A DNA stretch of 38,303 nt from Streptomyces rugosispiralis (GCF_024505145.1 NZ_JANIAA010000061.1:1-38303), one strand, 5' to 3'; shown: positions 7,786-16,873, counted from the stretch's first letter. Made by a program: numbers and translations. The notes: generated by a model from the letters alone, not told the origin.

Positions 7786-8826
7786 TCACCCGCAGAAGGC
7801 GTCGCGGACCGCGTCGTACTCCCGGGTCCACCACACCACCAGCGCGGCGGCCGCCGGGAACTGCGGATCGGCGCGCCGGTCCCCGCGCTGGTAGCGCCAG
7901 CGCAGCATCCAGAAGTCGTTCAGCCGCTCCCACCACACCCGGTGCACGGCCGCGGCCATCTCGGAGGTCCCGGCCCCCGCCGCGCAGCGGTACGCCCGCG
8001 CGTAGGACCGCACCTTGGTGAGCTCCAGGGTGCCGTCGGGCCGTACGAAGAAGATCGCGGCGGCCCGGACCGCCTCCTCGGCGCGCGGCTGCACCCCGAG
8101 CCGGTCCCAGTCGACGATGGCGGCCGGTTCCGTGTCGCGGTAGAGCAGGTTCAGCGGGTGGAAGTCGCCGTGCACCCAGCCGGCGACCGGGACGGCGTCC
8201 GCTTCCGGGCGGCGGTGGGCGTGCCGCTCCAGCAGCGCCCGCCGCTCGACCAGCCGGTGCTCGGCGAGCTCGTCGAAGGTGTCGCGGTTCCGGCGCTCCC
8301 GGATCAGCGTGAGCAGCTCGTCGATGACGTCGAAGGTGTCCTCGGGGTCGGCTGCGGCCTCCACGGGCGGCCTGCGGTCGCCCGTACGGGCCCGCATGAC
8401 CCGCTCCAGACAGGTGTGGACGAGCCCGAGCAGCCCGCCCAGCCGCCAGCACTGGGGGGCGGTCAGCTCCCCGCCGTCGCGGTGCCGCCCGTCGATCCAG
8501 GGGTGTAACGCGTAGCAGCGGCCGCCGATGACGGCGACCGTACGGCCGTCGGCGTCCGGGACCGGCGGGGCGACGGGCACCCCGAGCGCCTCCAGCCGCT
8601 GGGTGACGCGGTGCTGGCGGGCGATGGCGGTGCGGTCGCCGTCGAGATGGTGTTTGAGGAAGAACCGGCCGCGGGTGGTGGCGAGGCGGTAGCCCCGGTT
8701 GAGCAGCCCCTGGGTGAGCGGTTCGCAGGAGACGGCCTCACCGGCGGTGTCATAGCGGCGGAGCAGGGCGCTCAGGGTTTCCCCGTCGGGAGCGGCCTCG
8801 GCGGAGTGTACATGTGAGCGCGGCAC
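7786..8826 (-). CDS. APH-fold phosphotransferase (aminoglycoside phosphotransferase/choline kinase family)
   Basis: A 346-residue small-molecule kinase of the APH superfamily. The ATP-anchoring lysine is likely K58 (FFLKHH). The catalytic loop is VHGDFHPLN (H219, D221), and the metal-binding motif is IVDWDRLG (D239, D241). The family includes antibiotic, choline and fructosamine kinases. Nothing here fixes the substrate, and the isolated, convergent position argues for a metabolic housekeeping role more than resistance. The GTG start at 8826 lacks an SD site and lies 7 bases after a TAACAT hexamer, so the transcript is probably leaderless. Confidence 0.85.
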   Translation of the reverse strand: MPRSHVHSAEAAPDGETLSALLRRYDTAGEAVSCEPLTQGLLNRGYRLATTRGRFFLKHHLDGDRTAIARQHRVTQRLEALGVPVAPPVPDADGRTVAVIGGRCYALHPWIDGRHRDGGELTAPQCWRLGGLLGLVHTCLERVMRARTGDRRPPVEAAADPEDTFDVIDELLTLIRERRNRDTFDELAEHRLVERRALLERHAHRRPEADAVPVAGWVHGDFHPLNLLYRDTEPAAIVDWDRLGVQPRAEEAVRAAAIFFVRPDGTLELTKVRSYARAYRCAAGAGTSEMAAAVHRVWWERLNDFWMLRWRYQRGDRRADPQFPAAAALVVWWTREYDAVRDAFCG

Positions 8827-8833
8827 CTGCCAG

Positions 8834-8861
8834 ATGTTAGATCACCGGGCATCGTCGTCAG
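8834..8861 (-). promoter_or_regulatory. Candidate promoter for the APH-fold gene, leaderless
   Basis: On the minus strand, CTGACG (8861-8856) and TAACAT (8839-8834) are separated by 16 bp. Seven bases follow before the GTG start, which would place transcription initiation at or next to the start codon. This is a motif match only. Confidence 0.45.
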
Positions 8862-8972
8862 CGTTCGCCGGGATGGGCGGTGCCCTGGGGGCGTGGCCGG
8901 TTGACCGGGGCGGGGGCGATGCGTTCTGGCGCCTGCGGCGGGCTGTTCCCCTCCCCGCCCCTTCCCTCAACT

Positions 8973-9300
8973 GGGGCTCCGCCCCAGACCCCGCTCCTCA
9001 AACGCCGGAGGGGCTGGAGGTGGGGCTTCGTCCCAGATCTCGCTGCTCATGCGTCGGAGGGGGAAGGCGGGGCTCCGCCCCAGACCCTGCTCCTGGAGCG
9101 CCGGAGGGGCTGGAGGTGGGGCTTCGTCCCAGATCTCGCTGCTCATGCGTCGGAGGGGGAAGGCGGGGCTCCGCCCCAGACCTCGCTCCTGAAGCGCCGG
9201 AGGGGTTGGAAGGTGGGGCTTCGCCCCTGGGCCCCGCTGCTCATGCGTCGGAGGGGCTGGAGGCGGGCTCCGCCCCAGACCCCGGGTTCGGGGGCGGGGC
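8973..9300. repeat. Seven-unit tandem array of the Streptomyces GGGGCTCCGCCCC-type intergenic repeat
   Basis: Units start at 8973, 9022, 9069, 9118, 9165, 9215 and 9264, a period of 47-50 bp. Each unit begins with GGGGCTCCGCCCC or a variant and ends with CGCCGGAGGGG or CGTCGGAGGGG. Two variants alternate: type A (CTCCGCCCC, CTCCT, CGCCGG) and type B (CTTCGTCCC, CTGCTCATGCGTCGG). The A+B pair therefore repeats as a dimer of about 96 bp, and 9022-9117 and 9118-9213 are almost identical. Long open frames across the array exist only because it lacks stops. The preceding 8862-8972 shows no clear feature beyond G-rich sequence. Confidence 0.88.
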
Positions 9301-9340
9301 TCCTGCCATGCGGCGGAGTCGCGTATCGGTGCCCCCGCCG

Positions 9341-9356
9341 ACGCTAGCGCTAGCGT
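9341..9356. other. 16-bp palindrome overlapping the response-regulator stop codon
   Basis: ACGCTAGCGCTAGCGT is a perfect palindrome followed on the plus strand by five T. It contains the TAG stop (9352-9350) of the leftward response regulator gene. As RNA it could fold into a 6-bp stem with a GCGC loop. The T run is on the plus strand, so it would stop rightward transcription entering from the repeat array better than the leftward message. Confidence 0.5.
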
Positions 9357-10015
9357 TTTTGCGCCTGCGTCGCCTGCATCCGGGCGACGTACGCCGCCGC
9401 CTGCGACCTGCGCTCCATGCCCAGCTTGGAGAGCAGGCTGGAGACATAGTTCTTGATGGTCTTCTCGGCGAGGTGCAGCCGCTCGCCGATCGCCCGATTG
9501 GTGAGCCCCTCCCCGATCAGCAGCAGGATCCGGCGCTCCTGCTCGGTGAGGGCGGCGAGCTGGTCGTCCGGGGCGGCCGTCTGGCCGCGCAGCCGCTCCA
9601 GCACCCGGGCGGTGGCCACCGGGTCGAGCAGCGACCGGCCCGCGGCCACGTCCCGGACCGCGGCGAGCAGTTCGTCGCCGCGGATGTCCTTCAGGACGTA
9701 GCCGGAGGCGCCCGCGATGATGGCGTCGAAGAGCGCCTCGTCGTCGGCGAAGGAGGTGAGCATCATGCAGCGGACGCTCTCGTACCGGGTGCGGATCTCC
9801 CGGCAGACCTCGACCCCGCTGCGGTCGGGCAGCCTGATGTCCAGGACGGCGACGTCCGGGCGGGCGGCCGGGATGCGCGCCAGCGCGTCGGCCGCGGTGC
9901 CCGCCTCGCCGACCACCTCCATGTCCGGCTCGCCCGCGAGCAGGTCTCGTACGCCGCGTCGGACGACTTCATGGTCGTCGACCAGGAAAATCCCTATTTT
10001 TCCTTCTTCGCGCAC
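9350..10015 (-). CDS. NarL/LuxR-type response regulator, DevR-like
   Basis: A 221-residue two-component regulator. The receiver domain (about 6-120) has acidic residues D13/D14, phospho-acceptor D59 (VAVLDIRLPD), T87 and K109. The LuxR-type HTH is at the C-terminus (LTEQERRILLLIGEGLTNRAIGERLHLAEKTIKNYVSSLLSKLGMERRSQAAAY). The VDDHEVVRRGV start and LAEKTIKNYVSSLLSKLGMERRSQAA end are close to the DevR/DosR hypoxia regulator subgroup. No histidine kinase lies nearby, so it is an orphan. GTG 10015 is chosen because the receiver domain starts immediately after it; the open frame extends to 10147 without homology. The SD is weak. It is divergent from the 2-oxoacid dehydrogenase operon. Confidence 0.9.
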   Translation of the reverse strand: MREEGKIGIFLVDDHEVVRRGVRDLLAGEPDMEVVGEAGTAADALARIPAARPDVAVLDIRLPDRSGVEVCREIRTRYESVRCMMLTSFADDEALFDAIIAGASGYVLKDIRGDELLAAVRDVAAGRSLLDPVATARVLERLRGQTAAPDDQLAALTEQERRILLLIGEGLTNRAIGERLHLAEKTIKNYVSSLLSKLGMERRSQAAAYVARMQATQAQKR

Positions 10016-10130
10016 GGATCCAGTCTCACACACGAAGTCTTCCCGCGTCGTTGCCCAGCGGGATACCGTGCGCTTGTCCGGCGGCCTGCGGGGCTGTGAC
10101 CAGTGGAAGTTTCCCCACCCGCGCGATTTA

Positions 10131-10153
10131 CTTGGAAATCCAAGCAAAATTGC
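10131..10153. promoter_or_regulatory. AT-rich dyads in the bkd/response-regulator divergent region
   Basis: In the 322-bp gap between 10015 and 10338, one strikingly AT-rich island carries two adjoining dyads: CTTGGA-AA-TCCAAG (10131-10144) and GCAA-AA-TTGC (10144-10153). A GC-rich inverted repeat GGCGCAC/GTGCGCC lies at 10248-10268, and a TAACGT -10-like hexamer at 10192-10197. This is a candidate operator for a regulator of branched-chain keto acid use; AT-rich dyads of this kind are typical of Lrp/AsnC sites, but that assignment is inference. Confidence 0.4.
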
Positions 10154-10337
10154 AGGTCAGGTGGGGTTTCGCAGACAAGCGACCCACTGGGTAACGTGCC
10201 TTGTGCAGGGCCAGCCGCCGGGAACCTGTCACGCCCGGTCATGCTCCGGCGCACCCACCCCGTGCGCCGTGGCGGAACGGGCGAGCCGCAACTGGCCGCC
10301 GGCGGATCCCGGAGGCCGGACAGACGGAGGAGCACAC

Positions 10338-11504
10338 GTGACCGTGGAGAGCACTGCCGCGCGCAAGCCGCGCCGCAGCGGAGCCAAGCGCAGCACCACC
10401 GCGCGGGACACCAAGAAGCAGCCTGCGGGCCAGACCGAACTCGTACAGCTGCTGACCCCCGAGGGCGAGCGTGTCGAGCACCCCGAGTACGCCATCGACC
10501 CCACCCCGGAAGAGCTGCGCGGTCTGTACCGGGACATGGTGCTGACACGGAGGTTCGACGCCGAGGCCACCACCCTGCAGCGCCAGGGCGAACTGGGCCT
10601 GTGGGCCTCGCTGCTCGGCCAGGAGGCGGCGCAGATCGGCTCCGGCCGGGCGCTGAACGACGCCGACTATGTCTTCCCCACCTACCGCGAGCACGGAGTG
10701 GCGTGGTGCCGGGGGGTCGACCCGACCAATCTGCTGGGGATGTTCCGTGGGGTGAACCACGGCGGCTGGGACCCGAACAGCAACAACTTCCACCTGTACA
10801 CCATCGTGATCGGCTCGCAGACGCTGCACGCGACCGGCTACGCGATGGGCGTGGCCAAGGACGGCGCGGACGCCGCGGTCCTGGCCTACTTCGGTGACGG
10901 CGCCTCCAGCCAGGGCGATGTCGCCGAATCGTTCACCTTCTCCGCGGTCTACAACGCCCCGGTCGTCTTCTTCTGCCAGAACAACCAGTGGGCCATCTCC
11001 GAGCCCACCGAGAAGCAGACCCGGGTGCCGCTCTACCAGCGGGCCCAGGGCTTCGGCTTCCCCGGGGTGCGGGTGGACGGCAATGACGTGCTCGCCTGTC
11101 TGGCCGTCACCAAGGCCGCGCTGGAGCGGGCGCGCACCGGGCAGGGCCCGATGCTCATCGAGGCGTTCACCTACCGCATGGGCGCCCACACCACCTCCGA
11201 CGACCCCACGCGCTACCGCTCCCCCGAGGAGCGGGAGCTGTGGGAGACCAAGGACCCGATCCTGCGGCTGCGCACCCTGCTGACCCGCGAGGGCCTGGCC
11301 GACGACGCGTACTTCGCCGATCTCGAGCGGGAGAGCGACGCGCTGGCCAAGCGGGTCCGGGACGCCGTACGGGCGATGCCCGACCCCGAGGACATGGCGA
11401 TGTTCGAGCACGTCTACGCCGATGGGCACGCGCTCGTCGACGAGGAGCGGGGGCAGTTCGCCGAGTACCAGGCTTCGTTCGTCACCGCTGAGGAAGGCAT
11501 CTGA
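10338..11504 (+). CDS. bkdA: Branched-chain 2-oxoacid (or pyruvate) dehydrogenase E1 component, alpha subunit
   Basis: A 388-residue thiamine diphosphate enzyme subunit. With the beta subunit encoded next, it decarboxylates 2-oxoacids from valine, leucine and isoleucine, giving branched acyl-CoA starters for fatty acids and polyketides. The ThDP motif begins at GDG (about 186) in FGDGASSQGD and ends in NN (FFCQNNQW). The phosphorylation-loop-like segment YRMGAHTTSDDPTRYR is present. The basic N-terminus (KPRRSGAKRSTTARDTKKQ) is a Lys/Arg-rich extension. The GTG at 10338 has a GGAGGA site at 10326-10331. Operon order E1alpha-E1beta-E2 without E3 fits Streptomyces bkd clusters; some annotations call this type pyruvate dehydrogenase, and sequence alone does not settle it. 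Confidence 0.88.
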   Translation: MTVESTAARKPRRSGAKRSTTARDTKKQPAGQTELVQLLTPEGERVEHPEYAIDPTPEELRGLYRDMVLTRRFDAEATTLQRQGELGLWASLLGQEAAQIGSGRALNDADYVFPTYREHGVAWCRGVDPTNLLGMFRGVNHGGWDPNSNNFHLYTIVIGSQTLHATGYAMGVAKDGADAAVLAYFGDGASSQGDVAESFTFSAVYNAPVVFFCQNNQWAISEPTEKQTRVPLYQRAQGFGFPGVRVDGNDVLACLAVTKAALERARTGQGPMLIEAFTYRMGAHTTSDDPTRYRSPEERELWETKDPILRLRTLLTREGLADDAYFADLERESDALAKRVRDAVRAMPDPEDMAMFEHVYADGHALVDEERGQFAEYQASFVTAEEGI

Positions 11505-11505
11505 C

Positions 11506-12486
<981 letters not shown>

Positions 12487-12508
12487 AGGGCTTGAGGAGA
12501 TCGTGACG

Positions 12509-13987
12509 ATGACCGCAGTCGAACAGCGCTTCCGTGAGTTCAAGATGCCCGATGTGGGCGAGGGGCTGACCGAGGCCGAGATCCTCAAGTGGTTCGTGGC
12601 GCCGGGCGACACCGTGACCGACGGTCAGGTGGTGTGCGAGGTCGAGACCGCCAAGGCCGCCGTCGAGCTGCCCATCCCCTTCGACGGCGTGGTGCACGAG
12701 CTGCGCTTCGACGAGGGTGCCACCGTGGACGTGGGGACGCCGATCATCTCGGTGGACACCGACCCCGGGGCGGGGGAGGCGGCGCCCCAGGCCGCTCCCG
12801 CCGCCGAGGCCCCCGCCGCCGAGCAGCCGGCCGCCGCGGCCGAGCCGGAGCAGAAGGAGGGCCGGCAGGCCAACCTGGTCGGCTACGGGGCGGCCCCGGC
12901 CTCCACCAAGCGCCGTCCGCGCAAGCCGCTGCCGGGCGGCCCCCAGCGGTCCGCGCCCGCCCCGTCCGCCGGGGCGCCCGCCCCGTCCGCCGGGGCGCCC
13001 GCGCCGCAGGAGCCCGCTCCCGCGCCCGCTCCCGCCCCCGCGCGCCCGGAGGCCGCGCCCGCCCCCGCGCCCGCCCTGAACGGCAGCGGCCGGACCGCGC
13101 GGCCGCTGGCCAAGCCCCCGGTCCGCAAGCTGGCCAAGGACCTGGGCATCGACCTGGAGGCGGTCACCCCGAGCGGGGCGGACGGGATCATCACCCGCGA
13201 GGACGTCCACGCGGCCGCCGAGGCCGTCCAGGCGGCCCGGGAGACGCCCGTGGCGGCCCCGTCCGCCGCCGTCGCGGCCGCCGAGGGCCGGGAGCGCCGG
13301 GTGCCCGTGAAGGGCGTACGGAAGGCCACCGCGCAGGCGATGGTCCACAGCGCCTTCACCGCCCCGCATGTGACCGAGTTCGTGACGGTCGACGTGACCC
13401 GCACGATGAAGCTCGTGGCCGACCTCAAGCAGGACCCGGAGCTGTCCGGGCTGCGGGTCAACCCGCTGCTGCTGGTCGCCAAGGCCCTGCTGGTGGCCAT
13501 CCGGCGCAATCCGGACATCAACGCCACCTGGGACGAGGACAACCAGGAGATCGTCTACAAGGACTACGTCAATCTGGGCATCGCGGCGGCGACCCCGCGC
13601 GGGCTGATCGTCCCCAACATCAAGGACGCCGACGCCAAGACCCTGCCCGAACTGGCGTCCGCCCTGGGTGAGCTGGTCACCACCGCCCGTGAGGGCAAGA
13701 CCACCCCGGCCGCGATGTCCGGCGGCACGATCACCATCACCAACGTCGGCGTCTTCGGCATCGACGCGGGCACCCCGATCATCAACCCCGGGGAGTCCGC
13801 GATCCTCGCCTTCGGCGCGGTCAAGCTCCAGCCGTGGGTCCACAAGGGCGAGGTCAAGCCGCGCCAGGTGACCACGCTGGCGCTCTCCTTCGACCACCGG
13901 CTGGTCGACGGCGAGCTGGGCTCCAAGGTGCTCGCGGATGTCGCGGCCGTCCTGGAGCGCCCCAAGCGCCTCATCACCTGGGCCTGA
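12509..13987 (+). CDS. bkdC: Dihydrolipoamide acyltransferase (E2) of the 2-oxoacid dehydrogenase complex
   Basis: The E2 core protein, 492 residues. There is one lipoyl domain (about 8-85, lipoylated K49 in ETAKAAVEL), then a long Ala/Pro linker with a duplicated APSAGAP unit and an APAPAPAPA stretch. The E1/E3-binding domain follows (about 205-235, VRKLAKDLGIDLEAVTPSG). The chloramphenicol acetyltransferase-like catalytic domain ends with FDHRLVDGE, catalytic H463. It transfers the acyl group from E1 to CoA. ATG 12509 sits 9 bases after GAGGAG (12494-12499); the GTG at 12503 is closer than usual and would add two residues. E3 (dihydrolipoamide dehydrogenase) must come from elsewhere. Confidence 0.92.
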   Translation: MTAVEQRFREFKMPDVGEGLTEAEILKWFVAPGDTVTDGQVVCEVETAKAAVELPIPFDGVVHELRFDEGATVDVGTPIISVDTDPGAGEAAPQAAPAAEAPAAEQPAAAAEPEQKEGRQANLVGYGAAPASTKRRPRKPLPGGPQRSAPAPSAGAPAPSAGAPAPQEPAPAPAPAPARPEAAPAPAPALNGSGRTARPLAKPPVRKLAKDLGIDLEAVTPSGADGIITREDVHAAAEAVQAARETPVAAPSAAVAAAEGRERRVPVKGVRKATAQAMVHSAFTAPHVTEFVTVDVTRTMKLVADLKQDPELSGLRVNPLLLVAKALLVAIRRNPDINATWDEDNQEIVYKDYVNLGIAAATPRGLIVPNIKDADAKTLPELASALGELVTTAREGKTTPAAMSGGTITITNVGVFGIDAGTPIINPGESAILAFGAVKLQPWVHKGEVKPRQVTTLALSFDHRLVDGELGSKVLADVAAVLERPKRLITWA

Positions 13988-14005
13988 CGCGGCAGTAGAC
14001 ACCGT

Positions 14006-14030
14006 CCCCCGTCCGCATCGCGGACGGGGG
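14006..14030 (+). terminator. Terminator of the bkd operon
   Basis: An 11-bp perfect stem, CCCCCGTCCGC (14006-14016) with GCGGACGGGGG (14020-14030) and a 3-base loop, 18 bp after the E2 stop. Confidence 0.75.
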
Positions 14031-14034
14031 ATGA

Positions 14035-14068
14035 GTGCGCATGCATCTTGTATCTATGATGTGCGCAT
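14035..14068 (+). promoter_or_regulatory. Promoter/operator of the GntR-MFS operon
   Basis: The octamer GTGCGCAT occurs twice in direct orientation (14035-14042 and 14061-14068). Between them is a TATGAT -10-like hexamer at 14055-14060. The ATG of the GntR gene follows at 14070 with no SD site, which points to leaderless transcription. The direct repeats flank the -10 and are a candidate autoregulatory site. Confidence 0.45.
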
Positions 14069-14069
14069 C

Positions 14070-14729
14070 ATGAGTCCCGCCGATACGGCCACCAAGCCGC
14101 CCCCTGCCGCCGAACGCGTCTACCACCACGTCAAACAAGCCGTCCTCGACCGCCGCTACGAGGGCGGCACACTGCTGAGCGAGGGCGAACTCGCGGAGGC
14201 CGTCGGGGTCTCCCGCACCCCCGTCCGGGAGGCGCTGCTGCGCCTGGAGGCCGAGGGGCTGCTCAAGCTCTATCCGAAGAAGGGCGCCCTGGTGCTGCCG
14301 GTCTCCTCCCAGGAGATCGCGGACGTGGTCGAGACCCGGCTGCTCGTGGAGCAGCACGCGGTCGCCAAGGTCGTCCCGGCCGGCGGGCAGCTGCTGGCCC
14401 GGCTCGAGGAGCTGCTCGAGGAGCAGAGGGCGCACGCGGCGGCCGGGGACCTGGCCGCCTTCGCGGCCGCCGACCGCTGCTTCCACGCGGCGATCGTCCG
14501 GGCGGCGGGGAACGCCATCCTGGCGCAGCTGTACGACCAGTTGCGGGACCGCCAGCTGCGGATGGGCGTGGCCACCATGCACGCCGAGCCCGACCGCATC
14601 GCCAAGAACATCACCGAGCACACGGAGATCCTCCAGGCGCTGCGCGCCGGGGACGCCGGTTTCGCGTCCGGTCTTGTGCAGCGCCACATCAGCTGGGTGA
14701 ACAACCTGGCCCGGGGTGAGGTGCGATGA
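14070..14729 (+). CDS. GntR family regulator (FadR/FCD subfamily)
   Basis: A 219-residue regulator. The N-terminal winged helix (about 12-78) has ERVYHHVKQAVLDRRYEGGTLLSEGELAEAVGVSRTPVREALLRLEAEGLL, the GntR signature. The C-terminal all-helical FCD domain (about 85-205) has ETRLLVEQHAV, the DRCFHAAIVRAAGN metal/ligand segment and TEHTEILQALRAGD. Such proteins usually repress a neighbouring catabolic or transport gene and release on binding an acid. Its stop overlaps the start of an MFS transporter (ATGA), so the transporter is its likely target. The start is probably leaderless. Confidence 0.9.
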   Translation: MSPADTATKPPPAAERVYHHVKQAVLDRRYEGGTLLSEGELAEAVGVSRTPVREALLRLEAEGLLKLYPKKGALVLPVSSQEIADVVETRLLVEQHAVAKVVPAGGQLLARLEELLEEQRAHAAAGDLAAFAAADRCFHAAIVRAAGNAILAQLYDQLRDRQLRMGVATMHAEPDRIAKNITEHTEILQALRAGDAGFASGLVQRHISWVNNLARGEVR

Positions 14730-16021
14730 CCTCGGCCCAGCTGCCCGGCGATCCACCCGGCGGACGTCGTGCCGTCGCCGTGTGGGGCCTGGGCGTCGCC
14801 GTCTACTTCGTCGCCATCACCTATCGCACCAGCCTCGGCGTCGCCGGTATCGACGCCGCCGAGCGCTTCCACATCAACGCCTCCGCGCTGTCGACCTTCT
14901 CCATCCTCCAGGTGCTGGTCTATGCCGGGATGCAGATACCGGTCGGGCTCATGGTCGACCGTCTCGGCACCCGTAAGGTGCTCATGCTCGGCGTGGTGCT
15001 CTTCACCCTGGGGCAGTTCGGCTTCGCGCTCTCCCACTCGTACGCGATGGCGCTGGGCTCCCGGGCGCTGCTCGGCTGCGGTGACGCGCTGACGTTCATC
15101 AGCGTGCTGCGGCTCGGCTCCCGCTGGTTCCCGGCCCGCCGGGGGCCGGTGATCGCCCAGGTCGCCGCGCTCTTCGGCGTGGCGGGCAACCTGGTCTCCA
15201 CGCTGGTGATCGCTCGGGCGCTGCACGGTGCCGGCTGGACCACGACCTTCGCGGGCAGCGCGCTCGGCGGGGTGGCCGTCTTCGTCCTGGTGCTGTTCTT
15301 CCTCAAGGACCACCCGAAGGGCTTCGAGCCCGCGCCCGCCTCCCATATGGGCGCCGACTACGTCCGCCGGCAGATCGCGGACGCCTGGCGCGAGCCCGGC
15401 ACCCGGCTGGGCCTGTGGGTGCACTTCACCACCCAGTTCCCGGGGATGGTGTTCCTGCTGCTGTGGGGGATGCCGTTCCTGGTCGAGGCCCAGGGGCTGT
15501 CCCGGGCGACCGCGGGTCAGCTGCTGACCCTGGTGGTGCTGTCCAACATGGCGGTCGGCCTGGTCTACGGGCAGGTCATCGCCCGGCACCACGCGGCCCG
15601 CGCCCCGCTGGCGCTCGGCACGGTCGGCGCCACCGCGCTGCTGTGGGGCACCGTGCTGTTCTGGCCGTCCACCCACGCGCCCATGTGGCTGCTGATCGTC
15701 CTGTGCGCGGTGCTCGGCGCCTGCGGGCCCGCGTCGATGATCGGCTTCGACTTCGCCCGGCCCGCCAATCCGCCCGAGCGGACCGGCACCGCCTCGGGAA
15801 TCGTCAACATGGGCGGCTTCACGGCCTCGATGACCACTCTGCTGGCCGTCGGCGTCCTGCTGGACCTGACCGGCCAGAACTTCCGGATCGCGTTCGCCTC
15901 GGTGTTCGTGCTCCAGGCGCTCGGCGTCACCCAGATCCTGCGGCTGCGCGGCCGGGCGCACCGCCGGGAGCGCGAGCGCGTGGTCGCGAGCCGCGTCGAG
16001 GCGGTGCACGTACCGGCGTGA
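14726..16021 (+). CDS. MFS transporter
   Basis: A 431-residue major facilitator with about 12 hydrophobic segments. The loop between TM2 and TM3 has the family motif VGLMVDRLGTRKVLMLG, and a central cytoplasmic loop is visible (KDHPKGFEPAPASHMGADYVRRQ). The C-terminus is basic and cytoplasmic. No substrate-specific signature was recognised; linkage to a FadR-type regulator suggests an organic acid or similar metabolite. Translation is coupled to the GntR gene by a 4-bp overlap. Confidence 0.85.
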   Translation: MTSAQLPGDPPGGRRAVAVWGLGVAVYFVAITYRTSLGVAGIDAAERFHINASALSTFSILQVLVYAGMQIPVGLMVDRLGTRKVLMLGVVLFTLGQFGFALSHSYAMALGSRALLGCGDALTFISVLRLGSRWFPARRGPVIAQVAALFGVAGNLVSTLVIARALHGAGWTTTFAGSALGGVAVFVLVLFFLKDHPKGFEPAPASHMGADYVRRQIADAWREPGTRLGLWVHFTTQFPGMVFLLLWGMPFLVEAQGLSRATAGQLLTLVVLSNMAVGLVYGQVIARHHAARAPLALGTVGATALLWGTVLFWPSTHAPMWLLIVLCAVLGACGPASMIGFDFARPANPPERTGTASGIVNMGGFTASMTTLLAVGVLLDLTGQNFRIAFASVFVLQALGVTQILRLRGRAHRRERERVVASRVEAVHVPA

Positions 16022-16022
16022 C

Positions 16023-16055
16023 GCCGTGGCCCTCCGATCCCCGGAGGGCTACGGC
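16023..16055. terminator. Bidirectional terminator between MFS and MDMPI-like genes
   Basis: An interrupted stem: GCCGT, a one-base bulge, GCCCTCC (16023-16035), a 7-base loop, then GGAGGGC, a one-base bulge and ACGGC (16043-16055). It overlaps the stop codon of the convergent gene. Confidence 0.65.
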
Positions 16056-16873
16056 GTGACCGCGAAGTGCCGGAGGATCGCGTCCGCCAGCTGCTGGTCG
16101 CCCTCGATCTTCAGCCGCTCCGAGACCGCCTCGGGCCGCACCCGCCCACAGGCCAGCCGGACGTAGGTCTCCCAGTCCAGGGTGAGGGTCACCGTCGGCC
16201 CCAGCGAGACGCTGCCGTCGATGGTGCCCCGGCCGTCCGCGTCCACCCGGACCGTCCGCATGAACTCCATCGGGCCGTGCACATCGAAGACGACGGCCGA
16301 CTGGGGCGCCGCGCCCGCGTCCTTGGCGACCACCTTCGGCAGCCCCGCCAGCAGCAGATCACGGGTGATCGTGGCGCCCGGCGAGTCGAGGTTGCCCGGC
16401 TTGTTCAGCGCCCGGCGCAGATCCTGTTCGTGCACCCAGATGTCGAAGGCCCGCCGCGTGAGGGCCTCCTCCAGCGCCACCTCGGTGCCGCCGGGCCAGC
16501 GCACCTTGGCGTCCGGCTGGCGCTTCTCGTTCCGCAGCTGGCGGGCCCGCCGGATGACGGTGTACTCCAGCTCGGAGGTCATCTCGGGCGCGGTGTGGCA
16601 GCGCCGCACATCGACCTGGACCTCCATGTACCGCGACAGCTCGTTGGTGACGTGGTAGAGGTCGCGCGGCAGGGTGTGGATGGGGCGGGGGTCGCCGAGC
16701 ATCTCGCATTCGAGTCCGATCACATGCGAGACGACGTCACGGACCGACCATCCCGGGCACTCGGTGGCGCGGTTCCACTCGCTCTCCGCTAGCGGGTTGA
16801 CCAACTCCGTTATCGCGTCGATGGAGTGGGTCCAGGCGTCGATGGAGGTCTGAAGGCTGGGATGGACGGTCAC
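16049..16873 (-). CDS. Maleylpyruvate isomerase-family mycothiol-dependent protein (DinB fold)
   Basis: A 274-residue protein with an N-terminal MDMPI/DinB-like four-helix domain (CPGWSVRDVVSHVIG, then the RRAFDIWVHEQDLRRAL segment) and a C-terminal MDMPI-C-like domain. Metal-binding candidates are H50, D144 and H148. In characterised mycothiol-dependent maleylpyruvate isomerase the middle ligand is, as I recall, glutamate, so D144 would be a conservative change. No gentisate pathway genes are nearby, so the true reaction is open; many members are annotated only by fold. GTG 16873 follows a GAGGGG site. Confidence 0.82.
   Translation of the reverse strand: MTVHPSLQTSIDAWTHSIDAITELVNPLAESEWNRATECPGWSVRDVVSHVIGLECEMLGDPRPIHTLPRDLYHVTNELSRYMEVQVDVRRCHTAPEMTSELEYTVIRRARQLRNEKRQPDAKVRWPGGTEVALEEALTRRAFDIWVHEQDLRRALNKPGNLDSPGATITRDLLLAGLPKVVAKDAGAAPQSAVVFDVHGPMEFMRTVRVDADGRGTIDGSVSLGPTVTLTLDWETYVRLACGRVRPEAVSERLKIEGDQQLADAILRHFAVTP

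Noticed and set aside
7786..8826. Antibiotic resistance gene
   Set aside because: Only generic APH-fold motifs are visible; no resistance subfamily signature and no biosynthetic cluster around it.
8973..9300. CRISPR array
   Set aside because: Units are contiguous 47-50 bp repeats with no unique spacers, and no cas genes are present.
8834..10099. Plus-strand 421-residue open frame over the repeat array and antisense to the response regulator
   Set aside because: It is stop-free because of the repeats and GC content; the protein is repetitive and its second half is antisense to a clear receiver/LuxR gene.
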